Positions 53,668 through 64,000 of a DNA stretch of 64,000 nt are shown here, in pieces (position 1 is the stretch's first letter; every line of letters begins with the position of its first letter). The translations under genes were made by a program, and so were the position numbers. The notes below the pieces were generated by a model. It did not search any database. It had not been told where the DNA came from and was given only the letters and a program-made list of their open reading frames with translations. The stretch spans positions 23,211,854 through 23,275,853 of the forward strand of contig CM066913.1 in the NCBI GenBank assembly GCA_033964015.1, given 5' to 3'. This stretch comes from Scolanthus callimorphus. Lineage: Eukaryota > Cnidaria > Anthozoa > Actiniaria > Edwardsiidae.

Positions 53668-54555
53668 AGATTCTCAAATGCTTCGACAGAGTCCATGTCA
53701 CTTTCTTGTGACAGTTGAGGGAGTGACTACCTAGTCTGTTGTTGTATGGTCTGGAAATCAGGCTAGCCTGTAGTTGGTGAATAAGGATCATTAAAGGATC
53801 GACAAAGTTCACTACCAGCAAATTGTCAATCAGCATCTTGCAAGTCATCATACAAATTTCACATGATATCCAGACCAGTAGTTTTATTTATACCTTTTTT
53901 ACATTTTGTAAAGCTTTAAATCATTTGAATAAAATACAGAAAGAGTGGTGGAAGTGCATTAAAAAGTGACAAAAAATAGTAATGTATAATGCAGTTATTT
54001 GATAAGCTGGCCATAACTCAACCACAGGTCTTTTTTGGACGTGGTTGGTATATTGTTGTTAAAACATAAAACATTAATGGTATTCGCATAATGGATGATT
54101 CCAGCTATAAGCACATACAGCAGCATGCCCATTCATTTTAGCTGGAATCATGCCCATTTCTGTCTGCTATTTTTGAACAAGATAACCCCCCACACCCCTG
54201 GCTGCAAAAAAAGGGCAGTTATAATGGTCGGATTTGGTAGCTGGTGCCATTCAAAAATTTTAATCAGCTCATTGCAAACTACAGTTGTGCTAATTTTGTG
54301 CATTATTTTGCACAATTTTCCCTTGCTTCAAGGAATGGCAAGGTGACACAATCTTAATGCAAAAAGAAGGTGGCTCACAGGCATTTGGGCGACAAAAATT
54401 TTGGCTCTCTAACTTTAACTGATCAAAAATAAAGTAGGATCAAACGTGAAGTTGTGTGCCGAATAGCAAATATGAATAAAGATTACTTAATGATCAATGT
54501 TTCTTTTTTATAATAACGAAACATATTTATGCTCACAATTGTTTTGCATGTGTGT
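53668..54555. other. No gene recognised
   Basis: AT-rich sequence; short open frames only. Confidence 0.35.
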
Positions 54556-54690
54556 GTACTGTAATAAATACAGAGATGACTTCACAGAATGTCATGAGAA
54601 AAAAAAGTATGCAACGAGACGCAGTTGAGTTGCTTGACTGTTGTTCATGACATTCTGTGACGTCTTCTGTGTATCTAATTACAGTACATA
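54556..54690. mobile_element. Foldback around TGACATTCTGTGA
   Basis: GTACTGTAAT...ATTACAGTAC ends and TCACAGAATGTCATGA/TCATGACATTCTGTGA arms around a 40-bp loop. Confidence 0.65.
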
Positions 54691-55443
54691 TACAAAAAAA
54701 ACGAGCTATTTGCTTTATACAACAACAAAAGCGATTCTAAAGATGAAATGAGCTCAAACTGTGCGCGCATTTCAAACTCGGTTTGCTTGAATGCGCGCGC
54801 TATGACGTCAATTGTGTGTGTGTACTCTAATAACACACAGCCTGTCAGCTAATCAGAGGGCGTGTTTTACTAGTGTTGTTGTATAATTCCAAATGCTGTG
54901 CCAAATTTCAGCCATCATCACGAATTCAGATATTTGTCGCTATATCGTTGTGAAGTTAAAAAATGACACTCTTGTCAAAATATGCGCATACATCCTCTAA
55001 ATGCGTAGCAAACAAAAGTTATATTAGTACCAAGCTAAGTCTGAGCATGTTTGTTACAGGGTTTCATTAATTTAGAAGGAGAAGGCTTGAATTTGAATTG
55101 CAAAAAGCAATGACTTAATGATTGTCATCCGCAAGGATAATATGGTCAGCATGAACATGCAGTGGAATTAGCAAAGGGAGTTTGAAAGAAATCGATTTTT
55201 GAATGTGAGCATGAAAAACACAATCTAGCCCAGCTACATTGGCAATTTTCACTAACATTCAGTCAATATTCAAAGTTTTCAATTAAGGCTAACTTCTACT
55301 TCTAATTCTTGAAACAGTCATGGTACAAAAGGCATGCTCCAGAATTAGTGAAAGTTCCTGCTTTCATTTACTTTAAATTTTGGTAAATAAACTTATTCAA
55401 GTGGGGCAGTCAGAATGGCCTGGATGTTTTTTATTTTATCTTA
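54691..55443. other. No gene recognised
   Basis: Includes an inverted GTGCGCGCATTTCAAACTCG / TTGAATGCGCGC motif near 54758-54800. Nothing coding. Confidence 0.35.
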
Positions 55444-55881
55444 CAGGCAAAAGACATGAAGCGTGCCCCCCTAGAGTTGAATAATCAATTCACTATTCCA
55501 TAATTGATTTCATTTTCGATCCAAAAATGCATTTTTCAATTCAATTCAATAATATTAAAAATGTTATAGTCCGTTGCAAATCAATCTTGTTTTTTTGTTT
55601 GTGATTCCATGACAACATACGTTCTCTTTCACATTCAGCTGGCGCCTGTGTTTCTGTTCTCAAAACATTCTGCATGCTTTTTGCTCGAAAAGGGCGTGCG
55701 TTGCCATGGAATTATAGACAGAGAATGGGGTTTTGATTTGCAAGGGCTATAAACATTCTTAATAATTGAATTGAAAAAATGCAGTTTTGGATTGAATATA
55801 ATGAAATCAATAATGGAATTGTGAATTGAATATTCAACTCTGGGGGGGGGGGGGGGGGGCACGCTTCATGTCTTTTGACTG
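55444..55881. mobile_element. Tc1/mariner-like MITE flanked by TA
   Basis: 438 bp with ends CAGGCAAAAGACATGAAGCG and CGCTTCATGTCTTTTGACTG; inverted similarity extends for about 120 bp per arm. TA on each side (55442-55443, 55882-55883) fits a Tc1/mariner-type insertion. The right arm has an expanded G tract where the left has six C. Confidence 0.8.
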
Positions 55882-56638
55882 TAGTATCTTGACAATAATT
55901 AGAGGAACAAAATGTGTATTCGTAATGCTGAAGTCAGATGATGCTTCCTGATGTTTCACAGCAGTAGATACCAACAGCTGCTTAATAGCGAGTGCAAATT
56001 TAGCAACAGGTGCTTTTTTCTTTGCATATTATGCTAATATTTTATAGAGCATATTATTGCTGTTTGTTTTTAGCCTATGTTATTTTTTTTATGTGCATCA
56101 CAGCATTGATGAAGTCAGGGCTGCTATATGGAACTACAATAGCAGATTCATTTTTGAAAAATGATTAAGAAAAACAAAACAAAAGTTTTTTTAACCAGAC
56201 TGTTTCAAAAGTTAAGTTTATGTAAGCATAAATCAGTTTTGCTTTTATATAAAATAGAAACATTAAATATCCTACACCATCAATTGGTCTAGCAAAGTTC
56301 CATCAATGCTCTGGACAGGGAGGGGGTCAAAAGGGCATCGGTCTTAGCAATTTTCATAATTGTGCGAACTCTCGCTAACGATTTCCAACCGTAAAACTTC
56401 CTTCTGACTTCCATCAATCAAACTACCAAGTCTTTTCCTTGCTACACTTAGTGATTTTTGATTGGCCAGACCTAAGCAGTGCTAAAATGGCTTCCTGTCA
56501 TGCCAGAAATGGTTATACATGCTATCAATCAAAAAGTACAAAGAGCAACAACTAAAAAAATTGGGAGTTTGATTGGCGGAAGGCAGTTTGATTATTGGAA
56601 ATGTTAGTGAGACTTCACAGAATATGAAAGTCACAGTA
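55882..56638. other. No gene recognised
   Basis: AT-rich, no ORF with a domain. Confidence 0.35.
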
Positions 56639-57964
56639 ATGGGATTTGGCAAGAGTTTGTCCAATGAATCTTATATTTGGCATATGGATAGAACTTATAA
56701 GAGGAAAAAATGTTATTTTTGAAAATTTCAAATTAACGGATTTTGGCGGGAAAATGACGTCATCAAAATTGCACCAAATCTAAAGCAATGTTATGTACTA
56801 TTTATAAAATGAGTGGGCGTGTGCTATTGGCATATAAAGATTCGAGTCGATGACAATAGAACACCGACACAAATTTTATAAATGACTTATCAAATCAGTC
56901 ATGATAAAGCATTGATGAATAAAAGATTGCATTTATATATCGTTTTGATAAAGCATTGATGAATAAAAGATTATGTTTATATCGCTGTTGATATAAATGT
57001 AATGTTTTATTCATCAGTTGATATAAACATAATATTTTACCCATAAGTTGTCAAACAAGTCCAAATGCTGAAGGGGACCACACTCTAGTGGAGTCCAAGT
57101 ATGGTCTTCTCTCTAGTGCAGTCCCTGAAAAAGGCTTCATCTGGGAGACTATATGTTGTTTTAGTCCGCCTAGCTCCATGTGGGACATGACATTTTGTAG
57201 CAAGCATGCACAGAAGGTATGAGCCCTGTCCCACATGGATCTAGCCGGACTAAAACAACATATTATAGCTGTCTCTCAGGTGAAGCCTTTTTCAGGTACT
57301 GCCCTAGAGAGAAGACCATATTTGGACTTCACTAGAGTGGTCCCCTTCAGCCTTAGGACTGGGGGGTTGCACTGGAAGGTGTCTGATAGAGAATAGTAAT
57401 TGATCCAATTAGTATTCTATATCAGACAACTAGTCATTCTTTATCGGGGGATACAAGTAGTGTCACCTGATACGAATCCAGTGCAGAGATTGGATAAGCA
57501 TCCTATGAATAAGGGATGAATTTGATAAGAATATTTTGAACATATGTACCATGTGAAAGGCCATCTGGTTTTATGAGCAAAACCCAAAATAATAATTTAA
57601 AAATTAATCAGTTTATATTCAACAGTAAATGTTATGAACTTCTGAAGTTTGAATTTCGTGTCATTTTTCTCCACTAAAAAGTGGGAAATTCAAAATCAAT
57701 AAATAAATGTAAATTGAATGGAAATGGCTGTTTCATTCGTTTGGTTTTCTAAATAATAAGCATGGTCCTACATGGCATAATTCCCAAAATATTCATAAAA
57801 CGCTGTTTTCAGTTGAGTTAATTTTGACGAGGTCATTTTCCCACAAAAAACGTTAATTTGAAAATTTCAAAAATAACATTTTTTTTCCTCTTATAAAGTT
57901 CCATCCATTGCCAAATGTAAGATCCATTGGACAAACTTGTTGAAAGTTATTCAAAATCCCATTA
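56639..57964. mobile_element. 1.3-kb TIR element with a nested foldback
   Basis: Left AATGGGATTTGGC, GTTTGTCCAATGAATCTTA and AACTTATAAGAGG are mirrored at 57845-57964. 57059-57360 inside is a separate foldback with GCTGAAGGGGACCAC ends and CGGACTAAAACAACATAT arms. No transposase. Confidence 0.75.
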
Positions 57965-58663
57965 TGGACCGGCGCTTCTGACTCCCTCCCAGCCCAGGGT
58001 GATACTATTACCTGATGGCCACACCCTTTAAAAAAATTATATTTTTTCTTTTGCGTGTTTTACCACATCAAGGCAAACTTGGTTAAGTGAAAGCCTTATC
58101 GACTTCCACCGTTTCTCTACCGACATTTCTCCAAACTTGGAGGAGAGGGCTTCTGAAAAATATAAACAGATGAAATATTATAAATGACTTTTGATCCTGA
58201 ATATTATGAAATTGGTTTTGTAAAGGAGAGTTAGAAAACAATATAAAAAGGCAAATGAAATAAATTGTACGCATAATGTAAAGTTTCTGTAAAAGAAAAA
58301 GACAATGTAAATGCAAAAAAAATTCTGTAAGAAAAATATATACTATAAAAATGCGAAAGAAAACATTCTATGTGCAATTACCACTGTATGCATTGCTATG
58401 CGACCTCAAAATTCAATGTTGCGATTGGCGATTTTTAGCCGTCAATCAAACCAAAACGCCGGATTCGGCTGCTTTACTGGATCAATATTGATTGCAAAAT
58501 CAACCAAAATGGTTTTAAGCTATCCTTTGGCTTCCCTTGCCTAGAATGTTTAACTCTCTGTTCAAAAAATTGATATTAAAATTTTCTTGCATAAAATCGC
58601 CCATCGCAACAGTGAATTTTGAAGGTCGCGTAGCAATGCATAGTGGTAAAGGCAAATTCCCAT
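57965..58663. other. No gene recognised
   Basis: AT-rich. Related short segments (TTGCGATTGGCGATTTT and inverse near 58420 and 58605) suggest another old foldback. Confidence 0.35.
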
Positions 58664-59005
58664 TAGGGAGCAGGTCAAAACACATGCCCCAGATAGGGAC
58701 CCAATTTGGGCCAGAGAGGTAAGGGTCACCGCCTGGTACCACCCCACCCCGTCTGATTTTGAACACCTAACTTCTTTCCTAGGGGGGCTGGGCAAAATCT
58801 GAATGCATTAAACGAAATGATAGGACATTGCGGATTGTTTGATGTGGTTCTAATCGAAATTAGTTTTATACTAAGAAGCTATTTAAAGAACACAATTTTT
58901 AAATATTGAGTTTTTGGAAAATTTTAGGTGGTAGGCAGCTGGTCCTACCCCACCTCCCCCAAATTGGGTCCAGCCAGATTTCATTTGTTTTGACCTCTTC
59001 CCTTA
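58664..59005. mobile_element. MITE with AGGGAGCAGGTCAAAAC ends
   Basis: AGGGAGCAGGTCAAAACACAT and the complement of GTTTTGACCTCTTCCCTT are terminal; GGACCCAATTTGGGCC and AAATTGGGTCCAGCC are sub-terminal inverted repeats. Confidence 0.65.
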
Positions 59006-60234
59006 CATGAGGTGGGTACGTTTTGTATATGTGGTCTTCATAATCATATGCCGCTTGTTAAATTCTGATTAATTATACACAAGAATTGCAACACAGAAAA
59101 TGTCAGGTATCACAGTAGTTCTGACATGCCATTCTCGTACCGAGAGCTCATCTGCTCGCAGGGGAGGCTCTGCCGGGACGTCCATTTCAGTGGCTTCGCT
59201 GATTGGCTGATTTACGTTAGGCATGTGCAGAAAGGTCTCTCTCAGCGCAGAAAGGTATTTCTCTATCAAATATCGTGCAGCCACTGATTCAGCAGTAACA
59301 GTAGATGCACTGATTCTCAAAGTCAATTACAAATTACAGATAAAGAAGCTTTACCTGTAGCCTATTGTGATTCACTTTATACTCACTTTTCAACAGGTCG
59401 ATCCTGGCCTCATCTAGCTCTTTTTTTTCTTTGTTTTTTTACACGGTCAAGAGGACCAATAGTACCTAAGTGAACATACAACCACTTTAATAAAGCAATG
59501 TTAACGATAGCAATATCAACAACCAACAATTCAAAATAATACATATTTCTTATTTGAGTAAAATCCCATCACGAATCCTGCATTCTGATTGGCTCAAAAC
59601 TCATTGTCTGTTCGGCTTGCAATTGGCTAAGAAAATAGCCATTTAGGAGCAAGTCGTGATTTCTCTCGATTCTGATTGGCTAGTGATTGCTTAATTGTAA
59701 TTGTTTTCAGGACAGTCATGTGAAAACGGCTCTATTTTATGTGTTGTGGGCTCTCCGAGCCCCGCAGCGATAAGGAAAAAATGCGTGAGACTAGGCAGGA
59801 ATAAAAGTAGGTCTCTAGTCCTAGCAATTCTGTTAACTTACACGTTAAGTTTTATGTGCCAGTGTGAATCCCGCTATTTGATCGAGAGCATATAATAAAT
59901 TTTACATTGTCAGCTCGCACTTGATATTGCTATTTTTACTCAAAACATGTTTTGTTTTCATGTTTACATTATATTAAGAACGCGCGTGTTTCTGTTTCCC
60001 CAAAGTTGTGATAAACAGTGAATATGGTCAAAATTTGTTTTTCGTTACTACTGGATTTTTGGCGATTAAAGTGGAGGCTTCCAACAATTTGTTCTGCACT
60101 AAATCACCAAACTTTATCAGCTGAAAACTCGTTCTGAAATACCAACAATAGTGCCAAAAAGAATTTCTGTCCCCTACTTATAAAGGAAGAGGGGATTTCC
60201 TTTGCAAGAAGCTGCTTGGGTGTGAGGGGTGCAT
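59006..60234. other. Mostly non-coding; weak exon candidate at 59358-59408
   Basis: 59128-59180 matches one end of the element at 24371. On the minus strand, positions about 59408 to 59358 can be read ELDEARIDLLKSEYKV... before a possible donor; phase would fit the exon at 61488-61593, but the acceptor has no pyrimidine tract. I do not call it. Otherwise no gene. Confidence 0.3.
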
Positions 60235-60432
60235 TAAGGCCGATTTAGACTATAGGATTTTCGCCTACAACCATCGCATGCGACACGCTTGCAACATGAC
60301 TTAGCTCGTAAGCTCATGTTGTAGAGGAGTTGTAGGGCTGATTTAGACTTTGCGATTCGAGTCGTATGCTGATGCGAGCATGTCGCATGCGATGGTTGTT
60401 GGCGAAAATCGTACAGTCTAAATAGGCCTTTA
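60235..60432. mobile_element. Foldback MITE with TAAGGCC ends
   Basis: TAAGGCCGATTTAGACT with ATTTTCGCCTACAACCATCG arms is mirrored by CGATGGTTGTTGGCGAAAAT and AGTCTAAATAGGCCTTTA. CATCGCATGCGACA is mirrored too. Confidence 0.8.
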
Positions 60433-61487
60433 GATACCTAAGCCTGCAAGCAGCCAAGGCGGGGGAGGGACTACCCATAAAAAAGGGTATAAAATTCACC
60501 CAACTGCTATGTCGTAGTTGAAATATGAGCGGCAGACCTTTGTACTCAATATCTCGATTCTGATTGGCTAAGAGCACAACGCTTTACTTTGAGAATTACG
60601 CGCTTTGGGGGTCAAGAATCAGCTAGCTGAGTCTAGATTCTATGTGCACAATGCATCATGGAACTAGAACTAGAGCCCTTGCTGTGTAAATGAAACTGCT
60701 TGACAAAAAAACTTGTTCATCGCAAAAGTATTTTAACTGAATCAATGTATAATTAAACAATTACTGGATGAGGTTTTTGTGATATCTGGAATGAACAATG
60801 TCCCAAAAAAGTGGAATCAGCTGAAGGGGAGGGCTGTCTAAAATAATAAAACCATGAGGAGGGTCCCTGCAGCACAAAGGTTGCTTGGGTATCTGCCCGC
60901 ACACCCACCCATTTTATATTGTGTATGGCAGTTGTGATTGTAAGACTCCTCCATGGAAATGTAATAGTGATAAATATTGTATACGATAATTGATGGTTGT
61001 AATAAACTGCCAATTTGCCCAAACACAAATAGGCTTACTTGATGTCTAGTAATTTAGACAACACAGGGGTGATGGAATTATTAACTCAGTTAATTTATCC
61101 TACTAAACTTAAAAATATGTTTCATCTGCAAGGCCAGTCGACTAGAACTCAAGTTATAAATTCCAACATATAGCAGGAAAAGTTGTCGAGTGGTTTTTCA
61201 AAAAGTAATTTGTTTCAAAAATCATACATGAGGGAGGGTGGGGCATCTAAAATTTCGAGATAATGAGAGGGGGGTCCCTGAAGATTTTTAAACTTTCACG
61301 TAGGGTCTTCGGAATTTTATAGGTGGACAATTTCTCATCAGTCCCCCACCAAACAAGTATTTGTGAATGCTCCCTGATGCATAATTCATACAGCAATATG
61401 TAAGAACATCTTTCAAACAGGAAGGGGTGATAATAGTCAGTTTTATCAGGTTTTAATTAAAATGTCTTGTATTAACAATGAATTTAC
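60433..61487. other. No gene recognised
   Basis: AT-rich sequence without repeats I can define; possibly intronic to the gene suggested by the exons at 61488-63360. Confidence 0.3.
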
Positions 61488-61593
61488 CTTGTTCCATTTC
61501 GTTTTTTGTGAACAGTGTCTTAAAGACACTTCTTGCAAATTTTTTGATGTCACCTCCTGAAGGAAGTGACAGCAAATTTACCTCTCCGAACAT
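61488..61593 (-). CDS. Candidate host exon, possibly BEN-domain-like
   Basis: Preceded on the minus strand by GTTTCTTAG and followed by GTAAATT, so bounded by plausible splice sites. It reads MFGEVNLLSLPSG at the start, then DIKKFARSVFKTLFTKNEM: 35 codons plus one base. The FARSVFKTLFT stretch is reminiscent of the middle of BEN domains (DNA-binding helix bundle), but one exon is too little to be sure. Two further short exons upstream (63091-63144 and 63319-63360) are phase-compatible. A foldback element occupies the intron between. Confidence 0.35.
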
Positions 61594-61969
61594 CTAAGAA
61601 ACAAAAATAAATATGAAATAATTTAATAATAAATTTGAAACTAGACTGCTTGCAGCCCCCTTCTTCGGCGAACGTCCGTAAATTGAGGGAACTTTCTTTT
61701 TCTTGCGGCGCGCTTCGATTTGTTTACAGCATCAAGTTACCCAGGAGAGGGAGAGATGCGCCACTGGGGGAAAACCTGGCTTTTTTCTGTCAAATACATC
61801 ATTATCACCATGGAATGCAAATAATCCCTGAATAAAATCGACGACAGCTAAATGTATTGGGTGGCAGAGAGGTTTATTGTCGGTAGATTCGAGTTTGTAT
61901 TTGATCTTCATAATAAACTTCTCTTTGTGCCAAAAACGAAAAAGTGTGTGTTCTTGCATCTCACGCGAT

Positions 61970-62717
61970 CAGCTGGGAAGGGCAGGTACAAAACACTGAC
62001 CCCCGGTCCATGGACCCCCCAGTCCATGGACCCTCATGGACCAGGTCCATGGGCCCCCTAGTCCATGGACCCCTTGTTAAAAATGTGGAAGTTGGGAAAT
62101 GTCTTACCTGAGTCCTTTTTAGATTGCTCTGAGAGTACCATACAGCAGCTCTTGATGTTCCACGTGTTGTTGTCATAAAATTAGCAGATTTTTAAGCAGG
62201 TCAACAGAACTTGCAAATGTTTAGCCCTCCTTTCCAATCCTATGGCATCTTTTCTAGCTTTTAAGAAGGATTGTCGGTAAAATTATGTCACATAATTTTT
62301 GCATCAGACAAACTCCCAGGGCTTTCTTTATACAATCACACAGTCAAGAAAGTAAGGAACGCCTGGGAGTTTGTGCTTGATGCAAAACGAAAACAAAACT
62401 CAAATCGAGCAACAAAATGTCCCTAAATCGGCTTTTAATTATGTTATTCTACCAACAATCCTTGAAGAAGGCAAGGATTGGAAAGGAGGGGTCATTGCTA
62501 TACATTTGCAAAGTTCTTTTGACCGGCTGAAAAATCTGTGAGTTCTAATTGTATATTGACAACAACATGGACCATCAAGAGCCGCTGGATAGTACTAAAT
62601 CAGAGCTAGCAATCTAAGGAAAAACGTTTCCTAATTTCCATATTTTTAACAAGGGGTCCATGGACTAGGGGATCCATGTGGACCGGGGTCAGTGTTTTGT
62701 ACCTGCCCAGCTGGGAA
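61970..62717. mobile_element. Long foldback with GGTCCATGGACC repeats near its ends
   Basis: CAGCTGGGAAGGGCAGGTAC and TACAAAACACTGACCCC on the left mirror the right end at 62680-62717. Next come GGTCCATGGACCCC palindromes, and then TTTCCAATCC and CTCCCAGG blocks are mirrored, so arms reach about 330 bp. It lies between two candidate exons. Confidence 0.75.
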
Positions 62718-63090
62718 CTATGTACTAGAAAACAAGGGTTCCGAAATAATGTGAAGAAGACAGCTGGCAAAGAGCTCACAGATTATTTACTTGAGAAAAG
62801 TTGAATGAGCCAAAAGATTTGCTTGAAATTGGAGAAAAATAAACTTTGTAACTGAGGGTTGTCCATTACACCAGAAAAATTTTATGCAAGCTAGGCATTA
62901 TCTAAAACATTATGAAGTGTATTAATAGAATGATCGGCAAAACAATGGAGGAGAACAGCAATACCATGCATAAACTTGCCCGAGTATTGGACTAGTATGT
63001 TTGTTGAATGTAGAGGCATAGTGTTATTCGTTTAGGTAAAAACTCATGGAAATTTGCTGCACAGCATAAAACATTATTTATAGTACGTAC

Positions 63091-63144
63091 TAAGACAGGC
63101 CCAGAGGGGGAACTGCTGGTGGCGGCAGCTTGCTCATCCTTTAT
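63091..63144 (-). CDS. Candidate host exon (54 nt)
   Basis: On the minus strand, TTTTTTTGCAG (strong acceptor) is followed by 18 codons beginning IKDEQAAATSSSPSG and then GTACGT as donor. Phase 0 at both ends. Low-complexity Ala/Ser content gives no family. Confidence 0.3.
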
Positions 63145-63318
63145 CTGCAAAAAAACACACAATAATGTCAAACACCAGATAATAATAATGACTATGATAA
63201 TAAATTGTTGTTAATTTTAGCACAAATTTTGTTTATTCTACCACTCATTTTGACTGCAAGGCACTTTATGATTTCAACATTGGAACTGATGACAAATAAA
63301 AATGAAACAGCAACAAAC

Positions 63319-63360
63319 CTTTATTGGTGTGCATGAGATGTCCCGTTGGATATGATTCAA
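63319..63360 (-). CDS. Candidate host exon (42 nt)
   Basis: On the minus strand, ACTTTTTTAATTAG precedes 14 codons (LNHIQRDISCTPIK), then GTTTGT as donor. Phase 0, so it can join the next exon in frame. Too short for a family call. Confidence 0.25.
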
Positions 63361-64000
63361 CTAATTAAAAAAGTAAACAGTACATATGAATCTTATGGAT
63401 GTATTCCCTTTCTCTAGAATATTTCCAATTAAAAAACTTTGATGCAATCTAAAAAATTTCCCCATTTAAGTCTCAAGAAACAGAATTTGGTTGTACTGGA
63501 TCAGAGATGGTGCTGATCAGAAAGTACTGTATAACTGATTCAATCTGCAAGTTGAAAAATAACGTCTGCAGCTTGAACGATCATCCAGGTAGAAATTAAC
63601 TTTTTGTTGTTCTCAGGTCAGTCAACATGTAGAAAGCAGGCTTTATTTTAAACAATTTAAAAAGATATGAAAAGGACACCTGTTATTTCAAGAGGGTGCA
63701 AGAATTGTCTCCTGTAATATGCAAACAAGCAAACATTTTTTAGCTGGAGGAGCACCACTTTTTTTGAAGGACATGCAGCACTTATTCACGCTAAATTTGA
63801 GAAATTGCCATATATCTATTTTACACAATGTAGGTTAAGGTGGATCAATTGATTCAGGTGTTCCTATAAAGCAGGTTTGATTTCAAGCATGATTGTAGGA
63901 AGGGACACCTGTAAAACAGTAGCATGGATTCCAAGAGCAGTTATTTCAAGGTGCAAGAATAGGCAATAGTCGCATTCAAATGGCCAGACTCGAGTGAGGC
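63361..64000. other. No gene recognised
   Basis: AT-rich sequence with a loose duplication: GACACCTGT...TATTTCAAG...GTGCAAGAAT at about 63674-63707 and 63904-63961. Nothing coding seen. Confidence 0.35.

Noticed and set aside
59358..59408. Further exon (ELDEARIDLLK) of the candidate minus-strand gene
   Set aside because: Phase fits, but the acceptor lacks a pyrimidine tract and the segment is too short to support by eye.

Overview
The window is animal nuclear DNA, most likely from an anthozoan cnidarian such as a coral or sea anemone. I infer this from its make-up: eukaryotic tRNA genes, GT-AG introns, tyrosine-recombinase (YR) retrotransposons of the DIRS and Ngaro types, and dense nested foldback/MITE-like elements. 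No complete host protein gene is visible. The coding content is retrotransposon genes, one broken transposase-like gene, and a few weak candidate exons near the right end.

Region 1 (1-2636, 15654-19329 and 27131-27786) is a tandem array of about five units of 1.6-1.7 kb. Each unit carries a tRNA-Lys(CUU) and a tRNA-Gly(UCC), both on the minus strand. Unit B is split by a 13-kb retroelement and unit D by a 7.8-kb block. The last tRNA-Gly has a UCA anticodon and a T-stem mismatch. The last unit stops at a poly-G tract just before its tRNA-Lys.

Region 2 (2637-15646) is a DIRS-like retrotransposon with imperfect inverted terminal repeats. It encodes a Gag split by a probable phase-0 intron, a damaged RT/RNase H/C-terminal ORF (YIDD is now YIDY), and an intact YR with an N-terminal zinc ribbon. 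The gag intron holds a hairpin-forming minisatellite. A second retrotransposon of Ngaro type (3868-10105) sits inside that minisatellite. It has split direct repeats in the order A1...B1-A2-B2, a frameshifted gag and RT/RNase H, and an intact YR. This gives three layers: tRNA array, then DIRS, then Ngaro.

Region 3 (19330-46900) is almost entirely non-coding mobile DNA. It contains an inverted pair of about 1-kb repeats (19860-20960 and 43025-45680); a 7.1-kb element with about 1.1-kb inverted arms inside TTAA (33090-40211); a family with GGAGCTCC ends carrying CRE/E-box repeats or flanked by ACATTTGTAATAA arrays; many small foldback elements; and one tRNA-like SINE.

Region 4 (46919-50220, minus) is a decayed transposase-like gene with at least one intron. 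It is split by a 1.17-kb CRE-repeat element (about 47475-48637).

Region 5 (50280-64000) has more foldback elements, a 420-bp array of the palindrome AGATCTTATAAGATCT, and three short phase-compatible candidate exons on the minus strand (61488-63360) that may belong to a host gene. Boundaries come from reading by eye. No alignment or database search was run.
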